A stretch of DNA of 64,000 nt, from positions 259,956 to 323,955 of the forward strand of contig CAUYUJ010004703.1 in the NCBI GenBank assembly GCA_963575745.1, written 5' to 3'. Source of the DNA: Prorocentrum cordatum (taxonomy: Eukaryota > Sar > Dinophyceae > Prorocentrales > Prorocentraceae). The notes beneath the pieces are model-generated. The model saw only the letters and a list, made by a program, of their open reading frames with translations. It ran no database searches and was not told where the DNA came from. Below are positions 19,230 through 29,889 of this stretch, piece after piece (positions within the stretch are counted from its first letter, which is position 1; each line of letters opens with the position of its first letter). A program made the translations under genes and the position numbers.

Positions 19230-19735
19230 AGTCCCGAGACCCCGAAGGATCGCCCGAACACGCCCAAGATGGCCCCAAGACGACCCAAGAGCCTTCCACG
19301 ACGTCTGAAGAGGCCTCCAAGAGGCCTCCCACGATGGCCCCCAGAGGCAAAAATCGTTGATTCCCACTGGTTTTTTTCAATGTTTTTGGGGTTGTCGCTT
19401 TTTTCGGCTTTCCGACGCTCCAAGACGGCCCAAGAGGCCCCCAAGACCGCTCGAAGACGGCCCAAGAGGCCCCCAGACAGTCCCAAGACGGCCCAAGAGG
19501 GCCCCAAGGCGGCCCAAGAGCCGCCCAAGACGGCCCAACAGGCCCCCAAGACGGCCCTAAGAGGACCCATAAGAGGGACGAAAAGCGGAAAAAAATCTAG
19601 CCTTCCAGCCCACGAGGCCCCCAGGAGGCCCCAAGAGCCTCCAAGAGGGCCTCCGAAAGCCCGCAAGAAGCCCCCACGACGCCCTGACAGGCTCCTAAGA
19701 TGGCTCAAAAAACGCCCCAAGAGGGCGTCCTTGCA
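19230..19735 (+). repeat. Degenerate CAAGAGGCCCCCAAGACGG repeat, copy 1
   Basis: Irregular repetition of CCCAAGAGG / CCCAAGACGG words. Long frames on both strands (Pro/Arg/Lys-rich or Gly/Leu/Ser-rich) are by-products. The core GGCTTTCCGACGCTCCAAGA recurs with the same repeat at 25600 and, more diverged, at 24030. Related tracts are at 23860-23960 and 25640-25925. Confidence 0.7.
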
Positions 19736-19789
19736 CCGATAGGCTCGCCTCCACCGCTCGCACCACATCGTCCAGGCCACATGTTTCGT

Positions 19790-20174
19790 AACACGACTCC
19801 GTGCACGACGTATCGTGAGTTTCCAAAGTGATCGGCATCCTGTATGGAATTTTCATGTCATTCTTATTTCCCGTCCCCACGGTCACTGCAAGCACCCCGC
19901 CGTTGATAGAACCACTGTTGCGAGATGGCTCTATTGAGCCAACTGCATTCCTACGCCCTTTCGAAGGTAATCCGAGAAGTTTGTGCGTTTGAGTGTGCGC
20001 CCATAATGTCTGCGTCTGGAGAATAACACCGAGCGACCCGGATCGGCGGCACTGGCCGAAGGCCACTGCAATAGTTACGCAACAAATGATGGTCGGCTGT
20101 TCGACTTGTACCATGCCACGAGAACCCATGTGCCCGTTAGGTGTGGTAGAGCGGCGGATGCTACGACCCGTCAA
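19790..20174 (-). CDS. Unrecognised reading frame, possible exon or fossil
   Basis: A minus-strand frame of about 130 residues with non-repetitive, balanced composition, for example GVILQTQTLWAHTQTHKLLG, SINGGVLAVTVGTGN, and DTSCTESCYETCGLDDVVRA. It contrasts with the repeat-derived frames around it and continues past 19740 into repeat. I do not recognise a domain. It could be an exon, part of an older transposon, or chance. Confidence 0.25.
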
Positions 20175-20204
20175 GAAGACCAGCCTTGGGATGATACACT
20201 GCGA

Positions 20205-20878
20205 AGGATGAGGCTACAAGACAAGGCTGATCTCGCAGTATAACGCATGTAATACTGGGGCGTCCAGATGCTACGCCAGCAAGAGAGGCTGGCGTATTCA
20301 GTGGACATGCTGACTGGTAACTAGACTGCAAGAGAATCGCCGTGGCATTCGCCTACAGCACTTCCAATAGCTGCGCGAGCATTGTGATTCCACTACGCTG
20401 TCCCACACGCGTGGAGCATTCACAAGACCTGCAGACTGTCTGATACAGCTTTGACTCCAAGGAGACGGCGGACGTGGGGCAAAAACAACCGAACGACCAG
20501 ACAGAACGCCCGCACTAATAAACATGCTTCGATTGAAACGCAGGCGTGTGAAAAAAACTTCAATTGTTGACTGTCACGTGCACGAAGACAACTTCGTGCG
20601 CTGTTTCGACCGGGCTCAAACAGTGGCGCCTGAGTTTTACTGCTCTCGCGCCCAACTCCAGGTCACGCATTGACGCGATCTGACTGCCCGCCCGCTTGCA
20701 AGCGCGCTCCGAATGACGAGGCCTGGAAGCGGCCGTGAGCAGGAGAGGGGAATTTCGGATGTCGGGAGAGGGGCTGTCCGCCTCAGAGGCGGGCAGGACA
20801 CATCGAACGTTGAACAACTGAAGCGCGTTTCGATCACGAGGTGTCACACTCATAGTCTGATATCAATTACGAGGCAAC
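20205..20878. other. No gene seen
   Basis: About 670 bases of unique-looking sequence without convincing coding potential or repeats on either strand. Confidence 0.5.
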
Positions 20879-20879
20879 T

Positions 20880-21020
20880 ACTGGGATGTTTTCGTCGGAA
20901 AGAATAAGGAGGATTCAGCCCCACTTGGGAGCTGTTACGCCGGAGTGTAAGCGGGATTTAGCCAGATTCAGCGGGAGTAAGCGGGATTAAGCTGGATCAA
21001 ACGGGATTTCGGACCAGACC
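20880..21020 (+). repeat. Dispersed repeat R2 with 10-bp GGATTNAGCG array, copy 1
   Basis: Begins GGCAACTACTGGGATGTTTT, then AGCCCCACT..GCTGTTACGC, then 10-bp units of the form AGCGGGATTT / AGCGGGATTA. Two further copies lie at 40405-40535 and 42183-42385, both with the same leader and a 10-bp periodic tail. Confidence 0.75.
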
Positions 21021-22400
21021 TAAAACAGAACTTGACCTACCAGGAGTTGCATCCGAAACCTTCGGGCGGAAGCAGAGACCGAACATGGAAGAGGAAAGGA
21101 GGGGGGGCCGAAGAATCAAGGTCTGCGGGATGCCGTGGCATCCAGGATGGGCGGACGAGCCGCGCGCGCCAAAGCACGGCGACCCCTGGGGCCCCGAGCG
21201 AGTTCGCGGGCCCACGCGCGCGAGAGATGGAGGCTGGACTCCGCACGCGCTGAGCCAGGTCACCGCATTCCATGATTTCTCACGTTCGCCACGCCAGGTC
21301 ACCTGACCTCGCGCGTCGCGCCGAGCGATACGCGACGCGCGATCATATCCGCGCTCGCGCGCGGCCGCCCCTGCGAACGATCGGCGACAACGCTCGGGCC
21401 CCGTCGGCGAAGCGCGAGGCGCAGCCGAGTCTTCTTTTTGTTGGAGGTCCGCATGCGCTCGTGCCAAGACCTGTTGGGTTGCCTCTTCTGAGGACCTTGC
21501 CTGCCCCGTCGCGCCGCTCTGGGGCAAATCTACGTCGAATCCACGTCGAATCCATGCCGAATCCGCATCGACTCCGCGCCGAATCCGCGCCGACTCCTCG
21601 CCGAATCCGCGCGGGATGTCGGAGAAACGGCAAATTGCAGGACAGACGAGGTCCCCCGGAAAAATCTTGGTGTTCGCGGGGCTCACGCACAAAGCGATGA
21701 CTCCGAGAGGGCGCGGCGCCCCCTGGGGGGGAGGGAGGGCTGGCGGGCCGCGCACAAGGGGTCCCGGTGGGGAACCGTAAGCCGCAAACACAGGGAGGTC
21801 CCAAAACGGTCCAGCCATCACTGGATCCGAGCTGACTTCTCGCGGGCGACAGACATGTCCATATCCACGCTCTCGTGGTCTGGATCCCGAGGCGCGATCG
21901 TATGTGTACAAAATTCGGTGGATACGTTCCGCGCGGGGCATCCGCGAAGAGCCGCCCCGTACCCACGGGGCCGCGGCCGAGGAGGTCGGGCAGCGAGCTC
22001 GTGGGTGTGGATGTGTCTCCCGCCGATTTCGGGGAGGGCGAGTGCTGCTGGGACCTGGTTCGTTCGCCATGCGAATTTGCCAGCGCCCACAGCCTCCCAG
22101 GTCATGATACACCAGTTGCGGCAGACCGTCCTAGGAGTTTTCTGGTAGCCCTGAGAACTGCTGACTGGGGACCGCCATGATTCTCAACGGACGCGGTCGC
22201 GCCGCGCACGCGCGGAACCCCCCTTTTGCGAGGTGGAGAGATCAAGTCGGATTAAGCGTATGCTGGACCGCACCAGGTTGAACCACCATGCTAAACCACA
22301 TTGGGCATGGTGACATCCCGAATAGCTGGATTCGCAAGGAGGAACTACCAGTGCGGAGGAGCAATGCCTGCCCGCCCGTCCACGTTCATGGGCCATGGCC
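21020..22400. other. GC-rich sequence, no supported gene
   Basis: Long frames exist on the minus strand (up to 371 codons) but their Arg/Pro/Ser-rich composition and the high GC explain them. An 11-bp tandem repeat lies inside at 21530-21615. Confidence 0.5.
21530..21615 (+). repeat. 11-bp tandem repeat CGCCGAATCCG
   Basis: Seven to eight imperfect units (CGTCGAATCCA to CGCCGAATCCG). Confidence 0.8.
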
Positions 22401-22744
22401 CCAGGCCACCTAACTAACTTAGCGCTTTGCGCCACGCGATGTGCTGCTACGCATGCTTATCGTCGCGCCCTCGCTGGAGAAAAACAGCTCCCTTCCCTCT
22501 TCGTTACACCCTGTTGCTTTCCCACGAGGGGGGGAGAACACCGAAGAGGGAGGGAGAAAGGGAGACACGCCGTCTTTCTCGCAGCCGCCGCCGTCGTGGC
22601 CGTGGCCATGGCCGTGGCAACCGTCAACGTCGCCCTCGGCGTTCTTGCCGTCCTCGTCCTCATCCGCGTCGGCACCCGCAGCCGTCGCCGTCGGCTTCGC
22701 CTCCCTCGTCGCCCTTGTCCGGATCCCTCCCGCACGGGGTCCGA

Positions 22745-22945
22745 ATGGATGGGGTCTGCGGATCGCGCCGCACCGCCGATGCACCAGTGATGCACTGGCG
22801 CCGTCGGCGATGCATCGGCGCCATCGTCATCGACACAGGCAAAGTCAGGCTCCACGTCCAGCGGCATCGCCGATGCATCGGCGATGCGGGGCGATCCTCC
22901 GACCCCTTCCGCTCGGGCCCCACCTGGGAGGCCTGGATTGTCGCC
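22745..22945. repeat. Dispersed repeat R3 (GCCGATGCATCGGC), copy 1
   Basis: Several perfect or near palindromes of GCCGATGCATCGGC surround a CAGGCTCCACGTCCAGCGGC core and end at GCGGGGCGATCCTCCGACCC. Other copies are at 42715-42840 and 62975-63120, sharing the (C/G)GGCTCCACATCGAG core and the CATCTGGGAGG-type end. Confidence 0.75.
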
Positions 22946-23159
22946 GCCCTCGTCGACCGCCGCGCGTGGAAATGCAGGCGCCGGCGAAGGCCGCCCCCCC
23001 CCCCCCCGTCCATGCAAGTAAACTTGCCAGAGTCTAGAAAAAAACAGGCTCAAGACCAGGCGATGACCTACTGACGGCGCGGAGGGCCCCCGGCCGCGGC
23101 CTGCCCAGCGGGCCGTCGCCGCATCGGAGAGGTGCCAAAAGTGGCAGCGGCCGACGGGC

Positions 23160-23430
23160 TTCCTGCAGCCTCGCGCCGCGCCGCCGCCGCTGCTGCAGCC
23201 GTCGCCGACGCCGCCACCGTCGCCGCCACCGTCCCTGCCGACATCGTCGCCGCCACCGTCACCGCCGCCGTCGCCGACGTCATTGGTGCCGCCGTCGTCG
23301 TCGCCGCCGCCGCCGCCGTCGCCGCAGTCGTCATCGCTGCCGTCGTCGTCGTGGCCACCGTCGCCGCCGCCGCCACCGTCCCCGTGGGCGACGTCGTCGC
23401 CGCCACCGCCGCCCCCCCTCCAGCCCATCT
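23160..23430 (+). repeat. GCC/GTC-rich triplet repeat
   Basis: Imperfect CCGTCG/CCGCCG triplets over about 270 bases. The Ala/Val and Asp/Gly frames are artefacts of the repeat. Confidence 0.85.
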
Positions 23431-23504
23431 CCGTTCACTCCCCTTGCCGCGGCAGACCCTCGATAGCCTTCTGCAGCCATGCTGTGCAGTCGGGGCGCTG
23501 ACCT

Positions 23505-23690
23505 AAGGAACCCCAACTAAGGAACGAGGCCCCTTTTTCCCAAACGTTGAACTCCGAGTTCCCGTGGAGAACCTCAGGGAGACCTGAGGCAAACTGCACA
23601 ACAACCAAGAAACACCGAGCCCCTCCCCGACGAAAAGAGTTCCTTCTTCAGCGCCCGACTGTAAACCGAGTTCGCCACCGTGCCACGAAA
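23505..23690. repeat. Dispersed repeat R4, copy 1
   Basis: AAGGAACGAGGCCCCTTTT, GTTGAACTCCGAGTTCCCGT, GCAAACTGCACAACAA, CGAGCCCCTCCCC and GTTCCTTCTTCAG are matched in order at 59180-59330. At 59.1 kb a piece of MITE M3 sits at the junction. Confidence 0.75.
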
Positions 23691-23854
23691 CACGTTTGGG
23701 AGTACCCCCCCGGTCCCTTGGAATCCTCCGTCCTGAGCCCTGCAGACTACTTCAAGGGCTCATGCCTCGGACTTCAGGACGCGTCTGGGCGTTCCAGGCT
23801 CTCCGCAACGCCCTCCGTCGCGGCCGCGGCTTCCCGCGTACACGTTCGGAGCCA

Positions 23855-23990
23855 AGCGGGGCCCCAAGACGGCCCCAAAGGGCCCCAAGAGGCGCATCAG
23901 GCGGCCCCAGGGCGCTACGAAGCGCCCGAAGATCGCTCCGAGTCGCGCAGGAAGGCCTCCAGACGGCCCGCCCGCGAGGCCCAAACAATT
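23855..23990 (+). repeat. Degenerate CAAGAGGCCCC repeat, copy 2
   Basis: CCCCAAGACGGCCCCAAAGG-type words as at 19230-19735, followed by a diverged form of its GGCTTTCGACGTTCCGAGAC core. Confidence 0.6.
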
Positions 23991-24051
23991 GATGTTCCTT
24001 TCGGTAGTTTGAAACCTCGTCTTTTCTGGCTTTCGACGTTCCGAGACTCTT

Positions 24052-24176
24052 GCCGTCGCTCGGACGTCCGTTCCCCTTGCACTTTTCGGTTTCGTGCGTG
24101 CTCTTTTTGCCAGATGGTCGAGGATGCTCCTGAAGGTCCTCGCCGAGAAAGAAAACGCACACGTCCGAGCGATGCC
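24052..24176. mobile_element. Short inverted-repeat element M4, copy 1
   Basis: Begins GCCGTCGCTCGGACGT and ends ACGTCCGAGCGATGCC, so its ends are inverted repeats of about 14 bp. The interior has TTTCGGTTTCGTGCGTG and GATGCTCCTG. Copies at 26774-26901 and 31274-31412. Confidence 0.7.
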
Positions 24177-24267
24177 AAGGACTTCGCAGGAGGCCCTCCA
24201 AAATCGCCCCAATCCAGAGGCCAGGCGAGGAAGAGCCGGCACCACCAGCACCACCTTCGCGAGATTC

Positions 24268-24422
24268 CAAAGAAGGTGCTCCTGCAGGGGGGATGTTCGA
24301 CGAAAAATAAAAAGTACTTAAAAATACACCCCAAGTGCTCAAAAATCGTCAAACAATCGCCCCCAGACTATTTTTGTTACTATTTTTGCATATTCCCCCC
24401 GTAGAGGGACGGGCCCGACTTA
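24268..24422. mobile_element. MITE family M2 (GTCGGGC/CTACAGGGGGA ends), copy 1
   Basis: Starts near CTCCTGCAGGGGGGATGTTC, with CCCCAGACTATTTTTG inside, and ends CCCCGTAGAGGGACGGGCCC then GACTTAA. The left terminus is degraded. Family copies are listed at 24850, 40118, 42567, 52140, 59730 and 62825. Confidence 0.75.
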
Positions 24423-24849
24423 ATCCTGGTGGCGTGGCCCCCCTGCCCTGCGGCATCCCGCCCGTGACGCATCCGTCATCCAGCGCGCGGGGGGAATCCG
24501 GGGCATCCTCGCTACAGCAGGCCCGATGGTGTTGCGAGCATTCTTAGGGTGGAGGGCTCAGGGTGAAATCCATATGGGCTTCTGCACCCCGAGAATCCAT
24601 CTGTCGTGTGATTCACCTTTTGCAAAGTCAAGCCTCGAAAACCAATCGAAACGGCATTTCAGATTCCACCCTCTGCCCTCCACCCAAAAAGAAAAAGCTC
24701 GGAACATGAGGGCTCCCCTGCCTTGCGGCATCCCGATCGTCAGGACTCCATCGTCCAACGCAGGGCGACACCCATGGCATCAGCGCTGCAGATGGCCAGC
24801 TGGTGGTGGCGGAATCGCTTCGCCCCCCCCCCCCGATCTACAACAAGAG

Positions 24850-25013
24850 TTAAGTCGGACGTGCCCCCCCTACAGGGGGATTTTGGACGAAACGTAAAAG
24901 ATACCCAAAACATACCCCCCAGTGGTTAAATAAATACTTGCAACATACTCCCCAGACTATGTTTTACTAGTTTGGAATATTCCTCCTGTAGAGGGACACG
25001 CCCGACTTATAAT
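24850..25013. mobile_element. MITE family M2, best complete copy
   Basis: Left end TTAAGTCGGACGTGCCCCCC then CTACAGGGGGA; right end TCCTCCTGTAGAGGGACACG then CCCGACTTATAA. The two ends are inverted repeats over about 30 bases, allowing a few mismatches. TTA(A) at the outer edges suggests insertion at TTAA or TA-rich targets. No coding capacity. Confidence 0.85.
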
Positions 25014-25244
25014 TAGAGGGCACAGGAAGGCCTCCAGGGCCCGAGGCTGCCAACCGGAAGCAGCAAGGACGCTTCGACCCTCGGCCCTCGTACCCCGAAG
25101 CCCGACGAGGACTCCGAGGGTCCCGACCCATCCTCCTGGGGGCAACCCTGCGGCCCTTGATCCACGTTTGGCCCTGAGCCTCCAAACAACCCCTGGAAGC
25201 CGAGATTCGAAGGCGGTTCTTCGTCAGGCTCCAAACAGCATGCT

Positions 25245-25540
25245 TGTATTGACGACTCGCGTATCCCCGCCCCGCCCAGTACAGCGTTTCATGGCCCCTC
25301 AGGCCCCAGTGGCTTCAGTCGCATGCGCCTACCCCGCCTAATACAGCGCTTCGTGGCCCCTTACGAGGGCTTCACCGAAGGCCCCAGCCCAGTGGCAAAG
25401 TTCGCATGCGTCTCCCCCACCCAATACAGGGTTTCGCAGCCCACGGGGAGCTCCCCCGAAGGTCCCAATGCCAAAGCTTGCATGCGGCTCCCCCACCCAG
25501 TACAGCGTTTCGTGGTCCATAGGGAGCTCCACGGATGACG
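25245..25540 (+). repeat. Tandem repeat, unit ~65-80 bp, four copies
   Basis: Units share CATGCG.CTCCCCCACCCA then (A/G)TACAGCGTTTCGTGG, starting near 25262, 25325, 25405 and 25484. Confidence 0.8.
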
Positions 25541-25639
25541 AGACCTACAACTGCGGCATTCATTACTGCATATGGTTGGGTCCTTCGCCAGGCTGATGGG
25601 CTTCCCGACGCTCCAAGACTGTGGTGTCACCACTTTGGT

Positions 25640-25925
25640 CTAGATACAGCCTAAGAGGCTCCCAAGACCGCCCCAAGACGGCCCAAAAAGTCTTCAAGAC
25701 GGCCCAAAACATCTCCGAGACGGCTCCAAGAGGGCGCCCAAACGGGGACCCGTATGGACATTTCGAGCTCTCGGCCCCGAGAGGCTCCCAGGAGGCGCCA
25801 GGAGGCCCCCAAGAGGCCCCCAAGCGGCCCCCAAGAGGCCCCCAAGAGGCCCAATGAGGCGGCTCCCAAGAGGGCCCCAAGCTGCACCCCAAGAGGTCCC
25901 CGAGAGCGTCCCGAAAAGACCCCAA
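25640..25925 (+). repeat. Degenerate CAAGAGGCCCC repeat, copy 3
   Basis: Same CCCCCAAGAGGCCCCCAAG words and the GACGCTCCAAGAC core as at 19.2-19.7 kb. Confidence 0.65.
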
Positions 25926-25954
25926 GAATTATCCCTGAGGACTCTGACCCGCGT

Positions 25955-26045
25955 CAGCGTCGTCGTCGTCGTCGTCGCCGCCGCCGCAGCTGCCGCCGCC
26001 GCCGTCGTCGTCCTCGCCGTCGTCGTCGTCGCCGTCGTCGGCCCC
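25955..26045 (+). repeat. GTC/GCC triplet repeat
   Basis: CGTCGTCGTCGTCGTC-type triplets over about 90 bases. Confidence 0.85.
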
Positions 26046-26440
26046 GTTGACACCCTTCAGGGTCGTCCCATTTCAAAATCGCCTTCGCAAACTGAACTTC
26101 GCGCAAGTCGGGACTCACGCGTACGCTTTTTCGGCCCAGCGCTGTTTGAGAAAGCGGCGGAGGAGAGGGGTGGGAGCGAAATGCCACGTATACGAGCGTG
26201 GCAACATGTCAACATTAACAGAGCACAGTTTGGCCCTGGGCCTGAAAACATCATCCCCGAAACCGAAATGCAAGAGAAAGCTATACTCAGACAGTCGGTC
26301 CGTCGGATGTTTGGGAGCCCACGCCGCGCGCCGCCTCCGCGCAGGTGGAAATCTTTGCAGCGCGGGATGTTCATCTTCTGAACCACGTCGGCGAGGCGCT
26401 GGTCGAACTCCTGAGAGGGGGCGCGGCCGCGTGCCACTGC

Positions 26441-26621
26441 CTGGGTAGTCGAAGCCAATCTGGCGCCAATCTGGCAGGCCCAATCTGGCAAACGGGGGCA
26501 ATCTGGCGAGGGAGCCAACGCGAACCCAGTCTGGCGAATAACCCAAATCATCCAGTTTGGCCGGGCCAGATTGGCCCTTGGGGCCCAATCCAATCGGACA
26601 GTTTGGCCTTCGACTACCCAG
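26441..26621. mobile_element. MITE family M1, intact copy
   Basis: 181 bp with perfect 14-bp inverted termini: CTGGGTAGTCGAAG at the left and CTTCGACTACCCAG at the right. It is nearly identical to 17990-18166, so the two copies moved recently or were homogenised. It lacks the 34-bp direct repeats seen around copy 1. Confidence 0.9.
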
Positions 26622-26773
26622 CCTGCAACATCGAGACGAAACAGAAAAGCGGTTTCGGGCAGGAAGGCGTGACATAGAAACCTCCCGCCGCGGCCTACGC
26701 AGGCCGCCAGCGGGGCACACTGCGTGGAGCCCCCGTCTGCGGGCCCACTTCTCGCGGGCGCACGACCCGAGCT

Positions 26774-26901
26774 GGCCATCGCTCGGACGTCCATTCCCTG
26801 TGCTTTTTTTCGGTTTCGTGCGTGGTTTTTTGTTGCAGGATGATCCAGGATGCTCCTGACTAGTCCCCGCCGAGAAAAGGTGCACACGTCCGGGCGATAC
26901 C
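26774..26901. mobile_element. Short inverted-repeat element M4, copy 2
   Basis: GCCATCGCTCGGACGTCC at the left and GCACACGTCCGGGCGATACC at the right; interior similar to 24052-24176. Confidence 0.65.
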
Positions 26902-26904
26902 AAG

Positions 26905-27480
26905 CAAGGGGGAGGCATCCAAGACAGTGTTCAAGTCATGACGGGCGCGCAGCTGGCTCCGCGAGAGAATGGGGGCCTGGGCGCCCCCCCCCCACCCCCC
27001 CAGGCCCGCCCCTTTTCCCTACCTTTTCTCGATGCCAGACCCCCCCCCCTCCCCCCTCATCAGTTTCAGAAAAAGAAATGGATTTCCCCCCCAAGGTCTG
27101 GCCATGCCGCCCACCCTGCCTCCAAAACCCTACCCGCTAGCCCCTCACGCCCTGAAACTAACACTAACAGCGTAAGCTGTAACTCCCTAGCCCCGGTACC
27201 CAAACCCAGCCGTGCCGCCGCAACCCCAACCGTACCACCCAAAGCCTAAACATCGAAACGGACATGGTAGACCGTCCCGTAAATTACGCCTCGAGCGTAC
27301 GCGAATATACCATAGCTTGTCCCTGCAATAGGTATGATCGGATATATAAGGAATCAGGTGTGGAAGTGAGATACAGACGGCGGCGGACGTAGGCACGGTG
27401 CTCGCCATGCTCGCCTTTTGAAGTCCGTTCCAAGTCAAGAGGGGGGGGGAACGCGGAGCCACGTCAGAATCCATTACATG
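26905..27480. other. C-rich to ordinary sequence, no gene seen
   Basis: Pyrimidine-rich with homopolymer C runs at 26980-27070. No supported reading frame. Confidence 0.5.
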
Positions 27481-27785
27481 GTAGAAATAGTTCGATCAAC
27501 AACTGTACAACAAACGCAATACGGCAAACAAAAGTGCTACGTTTGCAAGAAAACTGCCACCAAACGGTCTCGTATTTAAAGAGGGCCAGCCACGGAAAAC
27601 CCAAACCCTAGGCTGGTGCAGCAATACCGATAGGACAGCCCTTCGGGCGTTAAGGAAGTTTTGGGGGGGAAGGGAGAGGCGGTCGATGTGCAATGAGCCC
27701 CGCCTGCCGCCAACAAAGAATGCACGATAAATAATATATGCCACCAACTCCCGCTTGCCACTAGCAACCAAAACTGTCGATCCGT

Positions 27786-27836
27786 ATATATATATACATA
27801 TATATATATATGTATATATATACATATATATGTGTC
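27786..27836. repeat. (TA)n microsatellite
   Basis: About 50 bases of TATATATA interrupted by C or G. Confidence 0.95.
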
Positions 27837-27984
27837 GGTGGTTGGGGGGTGAGATCGCAGCGGAACGGAGACCCCAAACCGGGAAATCGTTTCGTTTCGT
27901 TCGTGTTGTGCGTGCGGGCGAGGCGAAACTACGTGGGCGCACTAAGGCGGATTCAAGACAAATGTTTCTCCTCCGTCCGTCCGT

Positions 27985-28945
27985 CTGGCGATGGCCCGAG
28001 GTGTCCCGTGGTGTCCCGTGGTGTCCTGTGGTGTCTCGTGGTGTCCCGTTGAGTAAGATCGATAGTGAGAACAATATTGAGACAAATAGTGAGATCGCCA
28101 GGTGTCCCGTGGTGTCCCGTGGTGTCCCGTGGTGTCCCGTTGAGTGAGATCGATAGTGAGATCGATAGTGAGATTGACAAGTGTCCCGTGGTGTCCCGTT
28201 GAGTGAGATCGAAGAAGAGATCGACACGTGTCCCTTGGTGTCCCCGTTGAGTGAGATCGATTGTGATTCCCCCCCCCCCACAACCCTCTTATCACCCGAA
28301 GGGTGGTCGTATAGGTGCATAGATATATGTGTGTACCAATCTATCTGTTTATCTATCGAGACGATCCCGCTAACAGTTCATCTATCTTTCCATCTACCTG
28401 TACGACTACCCTTCAGGTGATAAGATAAGGAGGTTGTGTGGGGGGGAGGAGAGAGGGGGAACCAATATCTGACTCAATTAATATCACGATCGGTCTCACT
28501 CAATGGGACAGCAAGGGGCACAACGGGATACTTGTCGATCTCACTATCGATCTCACTATCGATCTCACTCAACGGGACACCACGGGACACCGCGGGACAC
28601 CTCTCGACCCCACTATTTGTCTCAATACTGTTCTCACTATCGATCTCACTCAACGGGACACCATAGGACACCATCGGACACCACGAGACACCAAGGGACA
28701 CCACATCAATCTCACTATCGATCTCACTATCGGTCTCACTCAACGGGACACCACGGGACACCACGGGACACCTGTCGATCTCACTATCGATCTCACTATC
28801 GATCTCACTTTTTGGGACACCACGGGACACCGCGGGACACAACATCGATCTCAGTATCGATCCCGCTATCGATCTCACTATCGGTCTCACTCAACTGCAC
28901 CACGGGACACCACGGGACACCAGTCGGTCTCACTATCGATCTCCT
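27985..28945. repeat. Large imperfect palindrome made of two minisatellites
   Basis: The left arm (27985-28330) is built of GTGTCCCGTGG units and GTGAGATCGATA units. The right arm (28390-28945) has the same units in reverse complement (CCACGGGACAC, TATCGATCTCAC). Unique flanks near the centre also mirror: ACAACCCTCTTATCACCCGA then AGGGTGGTCGTATAGGT pairs with CCTGTACGACTACCCTTCAG then GTGATAAG. The loop is about 60-80 bases. The long His/Arg/Ser/Thr frames are repeat artefacts. Confidence 0.85.
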
Positions 28946-29020
28946 GTGGTAGATTCAAGCTTCGTTGTTTCATCGTTTCCAGGTCTGCCTTGCATTGTGC
29001 TGTGTTGTATCTGGTTTTGA

Positions 29021-29092
29021 CAGGCAACGCACGATATGAGCTCGACACACTCTCTCCAAAGGCTTCTCTGAACTCTTATCGTGCGTTGCCTG
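29021..29092. repeat. 72-bp element with perfect 16-bp inverted ends
   Basis: CAGGCAACGCACGATA at the left and TATCGTGCGTTGCCTG at the right, with a 40-base loop. A partial copy (CTAACGCACGATAAGAGC, then CTCTCTCCAAACAGCTTCTC) is at 29325-29370. Confidence 0.8.
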
Positions 29093-29707
29093 TTACTCGC
29101 TGTCCGATCCCGTGCGTGTCAGAGCCAGAGACATCGTCGGTGTCATAATGGCGGCGTCGGCGTCGCAACGGCGGCCTCAGCGGCGGCGGCTACATCCTCA
29201 ATGCTTCCGCTCACCCTGGGCCAAGGGTCGAAATTGTCTGGTTGAGACCGTTTCCAATATGTTTCCAATACGACTTCAACGCGTTTCCAACCCCGCACTC
29301 TGGTGGGTCGGACAGCGACTGCCAACTAACGCACGATAAGAGCACGACACTCTCTCCAAACAGCTTCTCCGTTGCACCTCCTGCAAGCAGCAGCCGCAAC
29401 CTTCCTCCTATGCTGTATGGTGTTGCTACTGCCTGTCGCGTCTGCCTCCTGCTACTGCTCGCTGCTGCTGATGCCCGCTGTGCCGCCCACCCTGTATTCA
29501 TCATCACCGGCACTCTCGTTTTGTGTCGCTTGTTCACCAACCCGTTCTCTTTTATAGCTTCCAGGGGCCGTTTCCGTACCGTTTCCAGCTTGCGCCGACT
29601 CGTTTTACAATAGTTTCCATCCGATTGCGCGGAAACGTGCTTTGATAGTCTCCAGGGTCCGTAAGGGAGATCTTGAAGTTTGGTGGCGGTGCCTGAGGCA
29701 CCAACAG

Positions 29708-29889
29708 TACTCCAGATTTCGTAATAAAAGGGAGGGGGTCTGGACCCTCCAAGACAAGCCATTTCAGACCCCCCCCCGTGGGAGAACCCTCCAAAACATC
29801 GTCCCCAGACCCCCATGCCCTCCAAGATAGCCTGGAAAAGACCCCCCCGAAATGAGACCCCCCTTTGTTTTATTACGAAATCTGGAGTA
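29708..29889. mobile_element. MITE family M3, TA-flanked, Tc1/mariner (Stowaway)-like
   Basis: 182 bp. Inside flanking TA the ends are CTCCAGATTTCGTAATAAAA and its exact reverse complement. Next to the ends are GGGAGGGGG and CCCCCC tracts. TA duplication plus CTCC-start termini fit non-autonomous Tc1/mariner elements; assignment is inference. A left-half copy occurs at 59095-59180. Confidence 0.85.

Noticed and set aside
19038-19780. Overlapping 234- and 240-codon frames on both strands
   Set aside because: Produced by the CCCAAGAGG repeat; both strands are open because of composition.
20997-22112. 371-codon minus-strand frame
   Set aside because: Very GC-rich, Arg/Pro/Ser-dominated, includes an 11-bp tandem repeat and the R2 repeat; no motif.
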